Notes under the pieces: generated by a model
Told to the model about the DNA's origin: nothing
Seen by the model: only the letters and a program-made list of their open reading frames with translations
Databases searched by the model: none
Made by a program: the position numbers and the translations under genes
Assembly: GCA_947623795.1 (NCBI GenBank)
Contig: CANQHS010000034.1
Coordinates: 1 to 8,692, forward strand
Source of the DNA: an uncultured Clostridia bacterium
GTDB taxonomy: Bacteria; Bacillota; Clostridia; Christensenellales; UBA1242
DNA length: 8,692 nt
Reading direction: 5' to 3'
Part shown: positions 1 to 4,844 of the stretch, one piece after another
Layout: every line of letters starts with the position of its first letter
Numbering within the stretch: position 1 is the stretch's first letter

Positions 1-27
1 GTGGTTCGAGTCCACTCATCTCAACCA
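1..27 (+). tRNA. 3' end of a tRNA gene, truncated by the window edge
   Basis: The first 15 bases form a T-arm: GTGG, loop TTCGAGT, CCAC. A fifth T-stem pair would use a base outside the window. This is followed by the 3' acceptor strand CATCTCA, discriminator A and an encoded CCA. The 5' acceptor strand should read TGAGATG and lies to the left of the window. The anticodon is not visible, so the isotype cannot be given. The same 3' terminus recurs twice downstream in degenerate form. Confidence 0.6.
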
Positions 28-31
28 GAAG

Positions 32-69
32 CCACACCTTATATGGAACAAAGTGGAATATAAGTGTGG
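32..69 (+). other. Strong hairpin between tRNA-end copies 1 and 2
   Basis: CCACACCTTATAT (32-44) pairs with ATATAAGTGTGG (58-69), giving a 12-bp stem with one bulged C and a 13-base loop. It is followed 13 bases later by tRNA-end copy 2. There is no T run, so it is not a terminator. It could be the stem of a tRNA-like or other small RNA. Confidence 0.5.
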
Positions 70-98
70 GCGTGGTTGATATTCATCTCAACCAAGAG

Positions 99-122
99 AG
101 TGGGCCATGCCTGCTTTTTTTT
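99..122 (+). terminator. Rho-independent terminator after tRNA-end copy 2
   Basis: AGTGGGC (99-105), loop CAT, GCCTGCT (109-115) form a 7-bp stem with two G-T wobbles, running straight into eight Ts (115-122). It would end plus-strand transcription coming from the tRNA gene. Confidence 0.55.
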
Positions 123-159
123 GACCCCCAGCTTATACGAAGTATAAAGCAAAGGGGTC
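123..159 (+). other. Two-part hairpin before tRNA-end copy 3
   Basis: GACCCC (123-128) pairs with GGGGTC (154-159), and GCTTATAC (131-138) pairs with GTATAAAGC (142-150) with one bulged A around a GAA loop. This is a long, stable structure with no T run. It leads directly into the degenerate T-arm of copy 3. Confidence 0.5.
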
Positions 160-191
160 GAGAGGTCCAAAGTTCACTCATCTCAACCAAG

Positions 192-219
192 AAAAAATAG
201 GCATTTTGCCTATTTTTTT
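192..219. terminator. Bidirectional terminator between the tRNA-like array and nifU
   Basis: AAAAAATAGGC (192-202), loop ATTTT, GCCTATTTTTT (208-218) make an 11-bp stem with A and T runs on both sides, so it can stop transcription from either direction. The nifU stop codon (CTA on the plus strand, 210-212) lies inside the stem. Confidence 0.8.
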
Positions 220-800
220 GCTGTTTTATTTGAAGATTTTGAATTTGTTTTTCCGCTAACTTTTGAATTTGATTTTTTTGTAGTTAAGTTTTTCGCAGTT
301 TTTGCGTGGGCTTTAGTTTGTGTTTTGGAAGATGTGGCTTTTGTTGCTTTTGCTTTTTTATCTAATTCATGTTCGTGTTCAACTAGGCAAGCACAATCTC
401 CCGCGCAATATTTATCTTTATCATAAGAGATGTTATGTTTGTCATAATAATCTTTAACGGCAGCTTTAACGGCCTCTTCTGCCAAAACAGAGCAGTGCAA
501 CTTGTATGCTGGCAAACCATCTAGGGCTTCAACTACTGCTTGATTGGTTAATTTAACCGCTTCGTCAACGGGCTTTCCTTTAATAAGTTCGGTTGCCATT
601 GAACTTGTTGCAATCGCACTTCCACAGCCAAAAGTCATAAATTTTACATCGTCAATCTTGTTATCTTTAACTTTGATGTACATCCTCATTATGTCGCCAC
701 ATTTTGCGTTGCCCACTTCGCCAATGCCGTCCGCATCTTTAATTTCGCCAACATTGCGAGGATTTCTGAAGTGGTCCATAACTTTTTCACTATATAACAT
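210..800 (-). CDS. nifU: NifU/IscU-type Fe-S cluster scaffold with lysine-rich C-terminal tail
   Basis: This cytoplasmic scaffold assembles Fe-S clusters from iron and the sulfur delivered by the adjacent cysteine desulfurase. Residues 1-125 are the IscU-like domain. The three cluster-ligand cysteines are C34 in AKCGD (with D36), C59 in FGCGSAIATSS and C103 in LHCSVLAEEA. An extra cluster of cysteines, C132, C136 and C138, follows. Residues 148-196 are a low-complexity tail with 16 Lys in 49 residues, many Ser/Thr/Ala/Asn and no acidic residue. This is not part of the normal fold and makes the protein longer than the usual 120-145 residues. The start is supported by AAAGGAG upstream. The ATG lies 11 bases inside the end of nifS, so translation is probably coupled. 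It is the last gene of the unit and ends in a terminator. Confidence 0.93.
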   Translation of the reverse strand: MLYSEKVMDHFRNPRNVGEIKDADGIGEVGNAKCGDIMRMYIKVKDNKIDDVKFMTFGCGSAIATSSMATELIKGKPVDEAVKLTNQAVVEALDGLPAYKLHCSVLAEEAVKAAVKDYYDKHNISYDKDKYCAGDCACLVEHEHELDKKAKATKATSSKTQTKAHAKTAKNLTTKKSNSKVSGKTNSKSSNKTAKK

Positions 801-1974
801 GTTTTCTTTCTCCTTTTTCTAATTCGTCCCAAACAGGGGACATTTTTCTTAAATATTCAACAATTTTTGGAACAGTCTTTATAACTTTATCAATTTCGTC
901 CGCCGTTGTGTATTTAGACATTGTGAGCCTTAGCGAGCCATGAGCGACTTCGTGCGGTCTGCCTATTGCCAAAAGCACATGCGATGGGTCGAGCGAGCCA
1001 GAAGTGCAAGCGCTGCCGGACGAAGCACAAATTCCCTCATCGTCGAGCAGAAGAAGCAAGCTTTCGCCCTCAATTCCTTCGAAGCAAATGTTGACATTGT
1101 TTGCTAAACGAAGCGCCGCGTCACCATTTAAAATGCTGTGCGGAATTTTTGTTAGTTCTTTTATTAGTTTGTCGCGGAATTTAATAAGTTTTTTGTTTGT
1201 TTTGTCCATTTCTTTAATGGCAATTTTTAGTGCGGTTGCCATGCCAACAATTCCAGCGAGATTTTCCGTTCCTGCGCGTTTGTTGTTCTCCTGCGCACCG
1301 CCTTCAATTAAGCTAAATATTGGAGTTCCGCGTCGGACATATAACGCACCAACACCTTTTGGTCCGTGAAATTTGTGGGCGGACATTGAGAGCATATCTA
1401 TATTTTGAGCCTTTACATCGATAGGAAGATGCCCAACCGCTTGCACAGCATCTGTGAAAAAGGTGATGTTTTTGGCGCGGCAGATTTCGCCAATTTCTTT
1501 AATGGGCTGGATTGTGCCGATCTCATTGTTGGCGAACATGACGCAAACTAAAATTGTATCTTTCCTTATTGCTTTTTTGAGTTTATTGACATTAACAATC
1601 CCATTTTTTTCAACATCAAGATAGGTCACATCAAAACCTTCTTTTTCAAGTTTTTCAAGAGTGTGCAGTACAGCGTGATGTTCAATTTTTGTGGTTATAA
1701 TATGTTTTTTGTTGTTTAATCTGCCCATACGCGCAATTGACAAAATCGCTTGATTGTCGCTCTCACTTCCGCCAGATGTGAAATAAATTTCATTTGGCTC
1801 GGCGTTTATTGCCTTTGCAATATCTGCACGCGCAGATTCAAGCGCTTCTTTTGCTTTTTGACCCATTGTGTGCAAGCTGGAAGCGTTGCCATATTCAACA
1901 TCAAAAAATTTGAGCATTGCAAGTTTAACCTGCTCGTCCATTTTTGTTGTCCCAGCATTATCTAAATATATCAT
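790..1974 (-). CDS. nifS: Cysteine desulfurase (NifS/IscS type)
   Basis: This is a PLP enzyme that converts cysteine to alanine and passes the sulfur as persulfide to the scaffold encoded next to it. All family landmarks are present: IYLDNAGTT at the N-terminus, H99 in KIEHHAV stacking on PLP, N150 in ANNEIG, D175 and Q178 in TDAVQAVG, and the Schiff-base lysine K201 in SAHKFHGPKG. The catalytic cysteine is C323 in SSGSACTSGSLDPSHVL, the long flexible loop of group I (NifS/IscS) enzymes. At 394 residues it is full length. The start has AAAAGGA about 8 bases upstream. The 3' end overlaps nifU by 11 bases. The gene has its own promoter and a palindromic operator, so it can be controlled separately from the upstream regulator gene. 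The choice between the symbols nifS and iscS is a matter of convention. Confidence 0.95.
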   Translation of the reverse strand: MIYLDNAGTTKMDEQVKLAMLKFFDVEYGNASSLHTMGQKAKEALESARADIAKAINAEPNEIYFTSGGSESDNQAILSIARMGRLNNKKHIITTKIEHHAVLHTLEKLEKEGFDVTYLDVEKNGIVNVNKLKKAIRKDTILVCVMFANNEIGTIQPIKEIGEICRAKNITFFTDAVQAVGHLPIDVKAQNIDMLSMSAHKFHGPKGVGALYVRRGTPIFSLIEGGAQENNKRAGTENLAGIVGMATALKIAIKEMDKTNKKLIKFRDKLIKELTKIPHSILNGDAALRLANNVNICFEGIEGESLLLLLDDEGICASSGSACTSGSLDPSHVLLAIGRPHEVAHGSLRLTMSKYTTADEIDKVIKTVPKIVEYLRKMSPVWDELEKGERKHVI

Positions 1975-2007
1975 ATAAAATTCCTTTTAATAATTTAAAT
2001 ATTTAAT

Positions 2008-2025
2008 TCCTACTTTTTAGTAGGA
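2008..2025 (-). promoter_or_regulatory. Palindromic operator at the nifSU promoter, likely the Rrf2/IscR site
   Basis: This is a perfect inverted repeat: TCCTACT, 4 bases, AGTAGGA. It begins one or two bases downstream of the expected transcription start of nifS, where a bound repressor would block initiation. The CCTACT/AGTAGG half-sites resemble those of Rrf2-family regulators (inference), and the gene for such a regulator lies immediately upstream. Confidence 0.6.
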
Positions 2026-2032
2026 TATCCAA

Positions 2033-2061
2033 ATAATAACATTAAAACGTGCCTTTGTCAA
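2033..2061 (-). promoter_or_regulatory. Sigma-A-type promoter of nifS-nifU
   Basis: On the minus strand, TTGACA (2061-2056), a 17-base spacer and TATTAT (2038-2033). The -35 box is consensus and the -10 differs from TATAAT at one position. The expected start is near 2026, leaving a leader of about 50 bases that contains the operator. Confidence 0.8.
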
Positions 2062-2112
2062 TAAAATTTTACTAAATTATAAAAAAAATTTGGCAAAAAC
2101 CAAACTTATAGT

Positions 2113-2508
2113 TTATGTCTTAATCAAATCCTCGAGTGTGATAGTTTTTAGATAGTCATTAATTAGGGTGGAGAGTTTAAACCAAACTTTCATTGTGTCG
2201 CATTTGTCTTGACGCGTGCAATTGCCGTGGATTGTGCATGTGGCAATTTTTGTGCCATCGCCAACTGCTTCCAAAATTTCCAAAACGGAATAGTCTTTTG
2301 CGGGTTTAGTGAGTTTATAGCCACCATTGCTGCCGCGCATTGAAACAACCAAATCATTTTTATTTAACATTGCCATGATTTTTTCAAGATATTTAATTGT
2401 AATTCCTTGCCTTGACGCAATTTCATTTATTGACACAAAATTGTCGCAATTTCTTGCCAAATCTGCCATAATGCGAACTGCGTGCCTGCCTTTTGTGGAA
2501 ATCTGCAT
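2113..2508 (-). CDS. iscR: Rrf2-family transcriptional regulator, IscR type with three cluster cysteines
   Basis: This winged-helix DNA-binding regulator probably senses Fe-S cluster status and controls the downstream nifS-nifU genes. The N-terminal MQISTKGRHAVRIMADLA and the SMRGSNGGYKLTKPA wing are typical of Rrf2 proteins. C91, C97 and C103 have the C-x5-C-x5-C spacing of the [2Fe-2S]-binding cysteines of E. coli IscR (C92, C98, C104). The position of the fourth E. coli ligand, His107, is M106 here, so the fourth ligand differs or is absent. The length of 131 residues is typical, though shorter than E. coli IscR. The start has AAAGGAG 5 bases upstream. 138 bases separate it from nifS. CymR-like cysteine-metabolism regulators are the main alternative, but they usually lack the three-cysteine motif. 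Confidence 0.88.
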   Translation of the reverse strand: MQISTKGRHAVRIMADLARNCDNFVSINEIASRQGITIKYLEKIMAMLNKNDLVVSMRGSNGGYKLTKPAKDYSVLEILEAVGDGTKIATCTIHGNCTRQDKCDTMKVWFKLSTLINDYLKTITLEDLIKT

Positions 2509-2526
2509 AAATTCTCCTTTTCTTTT

Positions 2527-2554
2527 ATTATAGTCGGTTAAAAAATTTTGTCAA
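2527..2554 (-). promoter_or_regulatory. Promoter of the Rrf2 regulator gene
   Basis: On the minus strand, TTGACA (2554-2549), a 16-base spacer and a perfect TATAAT (2532-2527). The expected start is near 2520, so the mRNA would begin almost at the ribosome binding site with a leader of only about 12 bases. No full palindrome like the nifS operator is present. A single half-site-like CCGACTATAAT overlaps the -10. Confidence 0.78.
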
Positions 2555-2576
2555 TATTTTAAATTTTGTTTATATG
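2548..2576 (+). promoter_or_regulatory. Promoter of the rubrerythrin gene, sharing its -35 with the divergent regulator promoter
   Basis: TTGTCA (2548-2553), a 17-base spacer and TATATG (2571-2576). The seven bases TTGTCAA serve as -35 for both divergent promoters, read on opposite strands. The expected start is near 2583, about 30 bases before the ATG. Confidence 0.55.
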
Positions 2577-2612
2577 CATTTTTTTAGGCAATAAACAAGT
2601 TAGGGGGAAATT

Positions 2613-3203
2613 ATGGACTTTCAAAAATCAATAACAAAAGAAAATTTGGCGCGCTCGTTTGCTGCCGAATGCCAAGAAGGCGCAAGATATCAATTTTTGG
2701 CAGAAAAAGCACAGCAAGAGGGATATCAATATATAATGACATTTGTAAGAAGCCTTGCAAAAAATGAAATGAGCCACGCAAAAATGTTTTTTCAAGCAAT
2801 AAACGAACATGGCGGAGATAAGGTGCAGAATATCGATGTAAAAGCTGGCTATCCGTTTAGGACTGGAGAACTAGCCGACATTTTTAAAATGGAAGCGGAA
2901 AACGAGCGCATGAGCGGGGAAAGCATTTATCCAAAATTTGCCGACATCGCTCGCGATGAAGGGTTTGATGATGTGGCTGAATTGTTCGATTTAGTTTCCA
3001 AAGTTGAGATAACACATAAAAACATCTTAACTAATTTTTACACAGGTTTAAAGAAAGGAACGCTTTATAAATGCAAGAGCGGTGTCCACGCTTTCAAATG
3101 TGACGAATGCGGCACGATTGTGGAAGGTAAAACAGCACCAAAAACTTGCCCGCTTTGCAAAAATGGACAAGGCTATTTCCGTGTGGATTTTTCAATAATT
3201 TAA
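2613..3203 (+). CDS. rbr: Rubrerythrin (diiron peroxidase with C-terminal rubredoxin domain)
   Basis: This cytoplasmic non-heme iron protein of anaerobes reduces hydrogen peroxide using electrons passed through its rubredoxin centre. Residues 1-145 form the ferritin-like four-helix bundle. The visible diiron ligands are E19 in AAECQEGARY, the E52-x-x-H55 pair in NEMSHAK, E98 in ENERM, and E132 with H135 in KVEITHKN. Aligned by eye on the conserved YP-F-IA-EGF segment, the position of D. vulgaris Glu97 is S101 here. Residues 158-190 form the rubredoxin-like domain with C163, C166, C179 and C182. At 196 residues it is of normal length. The start follows AGGGGGAA. The gene is divergent from the Fe-S regulator, and a shared oxidative or iron-stress response is likely but not shown. 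Confidence 0.92.
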   Translation: MDFQKSITKENLARSFAAECQEGARYQFLAEKAQQEGYQYIMTFVRSLAKNEMSHAKMFFQAINEHGGDKVQNIDVKAGYPFRTGELADIFKMEAENERMSGESIYPKFADIARDEGFDDVAELFDLVSKVEITHKNILTNFYTGLKKGTLYKCKSGVHAFKCDECGTIVEGKTAPKTCPLCKNGQGYFRVDFSII

Positions 3204-3238
3204 AATTTTTCCGCAATTTTTATTAAAATTAATAAAAA

Positions 3239-3264
3239 AACAGGCGATTTGCCTGTTAATTTTT
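3239..3264. terminator. Bidirectional terminator between rubrerythrin and the barstar-like pair
   Basis: AACAGGC (3239-3245), loop GATTT, GCCTGTT (3251-3257), followed on the plus strand by AATTTTT and on the minus strand by a run of seven Ts (from 3240 down to 3234). The stop codon of the converging minus-strand gene (3256-3258) overlaps the stem end, the same arrangement as at the nifU terminator. Confidence 0.75.
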
Positions 3265-3591
3265 AATTTTATTTTCAAATTCCAATTTGTTGTTAGGATA
3301 TTTTTCAACGAAATCCTTAAAAGTTTCAATAATCAAATTTAATTTGTAGTTTTCAAAAGTTTTTTGTTTTCTTATCTCATCCAAATCGAAATTCTTTAAG
3401 ATAATTTTAATATCATGATGTGAGTATTGAAATTCGCATAAAAGATATTCCCACAAAATGTCAGGGCTAAAGTCAAAAGTTTTTGTGTCGTAGTAGTCGG
3501 TTATTATGTCACTACGCATTTTGTGTGCAATATCTCTATACATATCTTCATAAGATTGATATTCATTTTTGTCAAAAATAAAAGTTTCCAT
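3256..3591 (-). CDS. Barstar-like protein, copy 1 (putative ribonuclease inhibitor/immunity protein)
   Basis: Barstar proteins bind and block barnase-type ribonucleases in the cytoplasm. At 111 residues this one has the family order: an N-terminal strand and turn (TFIFDKNEYQSYEDMY), a helix, then SPDILWEYL, which matches the barstar NLDALWDCL helix. D44, W47 and E48 fall at the positions of barstar D35, W38 and D39, the main barnase-contacting helix. A strand (IKIILKNF) and a final helix (LNLIIETFKDFVEKY) complete the fold. The start has GGAG 5 bases upstream. It lies 17 bases downstream of a close paralogue. Local GC is about 20 percent, against about 40 percent in walJ nearby. No barnase-like toxin is visible. 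The assignment rests on pattern recognition, not a search. Confidence 0.62.
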   Translation of the reverse strand: METFIFDKNEYQSYEDMYRDIAHKMRSDIITDYYDTKTFDFSPDILWEYLLCEFQYSHHDIKIILKNFDLDEIRKQKTFENYKLNLIIETFKDFVEKYPNNKLEFENKIKN

Positions 3592-3608
3592 TTTTCTCCG
3601 AGACGGTA

Positions 3609-3926
3609 TTAATCGTTTATAAACTCCAAAGTGTTGCTAGGGTGTTCTTTTGCAAAATCTTGAAAAATTTTTATAATTATATTAAATTGATAATTCTCAT
3701 AAGTCTTTTGCTTTTTAATTTCGTTTAAATCAAAGTTTTTTAAAATGTAGTTATAGTGTTCATCTTCTTTGTAATATAAGAATTCATAAAGAAAATCCGC
3801 ATGATAATTTAAGTTTGGATAATCTTCAAAATCCAATGTGTGGATTCCATCTAATTGAACATAAACATCTTCAAAAAAGTCTTTATAAGAACCATATTTA
3901 TTTTTATCAAAAATTATCTTTTTCAT
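3609..3926 (-). CDS. Barstar-like protein, copy 2 (paralogue of the downstream gene)
   Basis: This 105-residue paralogue is identical or similar to copy 1 along most of its length, especially in ILKNFDLNEIKKQKTYENY. D44, Y47 and E48 in HADFLYEFL align with D44, W47 and E48 of copy 1 and with barstar D35, W38 and D39, so the contact helix is kept but the tryptophan is changed. An in-frame TTG 12 bases upstream would add four residues. I prefer the ATG because GAGAG lies just before it and because the result lines up with the N-terminus of copy 1. GC falls to about 13 percent in places. It lies 37 bases downstream of walJ and is probably co-transcribed with it and with copy 1, since no terminator is visible between them. 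Confidence 0.6.
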   Translation of the reverse strand: MKKIIFDKNKYGSYKDFFEDVYVQLDGIHTLDFEDYPNLNYHADFLYEFLYYKEDEHYNYILKNFDLNEIKKQKTYENYQFNIIIKIFQDFAKEHPSNTLEFIND

Positions 3927-3963
3927 TTTATCTCTCAAAACATGACAAATTTAAAAATTTTTA

Positions 3964-4764
3964 TTAATTTTTATTTGTTGGATTAATTCTAAAAATTGTG
4001 CCACGTTGTTCGTGGTGAGCAATGTCCAGCCTAACATTTACATTCGGAATTATATTTTTGCTTTCCAAATAATTTGCGATTGTGTTTACTGCCAAGTTGA
4101 CAGTGTTGCTATGTTCGCTTATGTGCGAGAGAACAACTAGGCGCGTTCCAGAGTGAACAAGTTTTTCGATTGCTTTTGCACAATCCAAGTTAGATAGATG
4201 CCCGTTGTTGCTCGCAATTCGTTTTTTTAAAAATGGTGGATAGTTTGGATAGCTCATCAGCATTTCAGGGTCGTAATTTGCTTCCAAAAAGACGAGCGCA
4301 CTCGATTTTATTGCTTCATAAACGGTGTCAGTGAAATAGCCAATATCTGTCACGATTGACATGACCGCATCGCTTTCGCTAATTCTATAGCCGACGCAAT
4401 ATTTGCTGTCGTGCGGAACGGGGAAGGGCTGGATATGCAAATCGCCGATATCAAAATCGCTGTCAAAATAATTTATCAAATCTCTAACGGTTGGCAATTG
4501 GTGGAACAAAATTTCACTTATGTAACTATGTGCATATATTGGAATATTGAAAGCTCGGGCATATTTTGCAACTCCTTTAATATGGTCGGCGTGTTCGTGC
4601 GTTATCAAGATTGCATTTATACTGTCTGGTGCAACGCCTAAACTATTGAGTGCATCCAAAACATAGGCAAGGGGTTTCCCAACATCAATCAAAATCCTTG
4701 CCTTTTCGCTTTCAATATATGTGCAGTTGCCGCTGCTTCCGCTCGCCAAATTACATATTCGCAT
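3964..4764 (-). CDS. walJ: WalJ/YycJ-like metallo-beta-lactamase-fold hydrolase
   Basis: This is a cytoplasmic metal-dependent hydrolase of the family encoded near the walRK two-component genes in Bacilli, where it is linked to cell wall and DNA maintenance; its substrate is not established. The opening MRICNLASGSSGNCTYIE is characteristic of the family. H56, H58, D60 and H61 form the HxHxDH motif in THEHADHIKG. H118, D140 and H214 in LSHISEHSN are the other likely metal ligands. At 266 residues it is full length. No walK or walR is adjacent here. There is no Shine-Dalgarno sequence. The promoter is so close that the mRNA probably starts at the ATG. The start is supported by the conserved N-terminus. 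The two barstar-like genes follow on the same strand. Confidence 0.9.
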   Translation of the reverse strand: MRICNLASGSSGNCTYIESEKARILIDVGKPLAYVLDALNSLGVAPDSINAILITHEHADHIKGVAKYARAFNIPIYAHSYISEILFHQLPTVRDLINYFDSDFDIGDLHIQPFPVPHDSKYCVGYRISESDAVMSIVTDIGYFTDTVYEAIKSSALVFLEANYDPEMLMSYPNYPPFLKKRIASNNGHLSNLDCAKAIEKLVHSGTRLVVLSHISEHSNTVNLAVNTIANYLESKNIIPNVNVRLDIAHHEQRGTIFRINPTNKN

Positions 4765-4770
4765 ATGTGC

Positions 4771-4799
4771 ATTTTAACTTATTTTTAAAAATTTTGCAA
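4771..4799 (-). promoter_or_regulatory. Promoter of walJ, predicting a leaderless mRNA
   Basis: On the minus strand, TTGCAA (4799-4794), a 17-base spacer and TAAAAT (4776-4771). Seven bases further gives a start at about 4764, which is the A of the walJ ATG. No ribosome binding site precedes the ATG. An alternative -10-like sequence further upstream (near 4833-4838, read on the minus strand) cannot be excluded. Confidence 0.5.
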
Positions 4800-4809
4800 T
4801 ATTTTTTAA

Positions 4810-4838
4810 TTGACTTTTTATGTTTTTGATTTTATAAT
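4810..4838 (+). promoter_or_regulatory. Promoter of hflX, predicting a leaderless mRNA
   Basis: TTGACT (4810-4815), a 17-base spacer and a perfect TATAAT (4833-4838). The expected start is at about 4845, the A of the first hflX ATG. The seven bases before the ATG contain no Shine-Dalgarno sequence. Confidence 0.72.
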
Positions 4839-4844
4839 AAAAGC

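Larger units (their letters stand above)
16..189 (+). repeat. Three copies of a tRNA 3'-terminus motif
   Basis: The 12-mer TCATCTCAACCA occurs at 16-27, 83-94 and 178-189. Copies 1 and 3 share 15 bases, CACTCATCTCAACCA. Copy 2 is preceded by GTGGTTGATAT, which looks like the copy 1 T-arm with small deletions. Copy 3 is preceded by GGTCCAAAGTT, a degenerate T-arm. The two intervals (67 and 95 bases between copy starts) each contain a strong hairpin and no coding sequence. Possible origins are repeated integration at a tRNA 3' end leaving att-like scars, or decay of duplicated tRNA genes. Which one applies cannot be told from this window. Confidence 0.55.

Noticed and set aside
28..190. T-box or other riboswitch in the first 190 bases
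   Set aside because: No plus-strand gene follows, and the repeated CCA-ended motif is better explained as tRNA-derived.
544..1369. Plus-strand open frames opposite nifU and nifS (544-822 and 1004-1369)
   Set aside because: They are shadows of strongly conserved minus-strand genes, with no family resemblance.
3927..3938. TTG start for barstar-like copy 2
   Set aside because: There is no Shine-Dalgarno sequence before it, and the ATG start aligns exactly with the paralogue.
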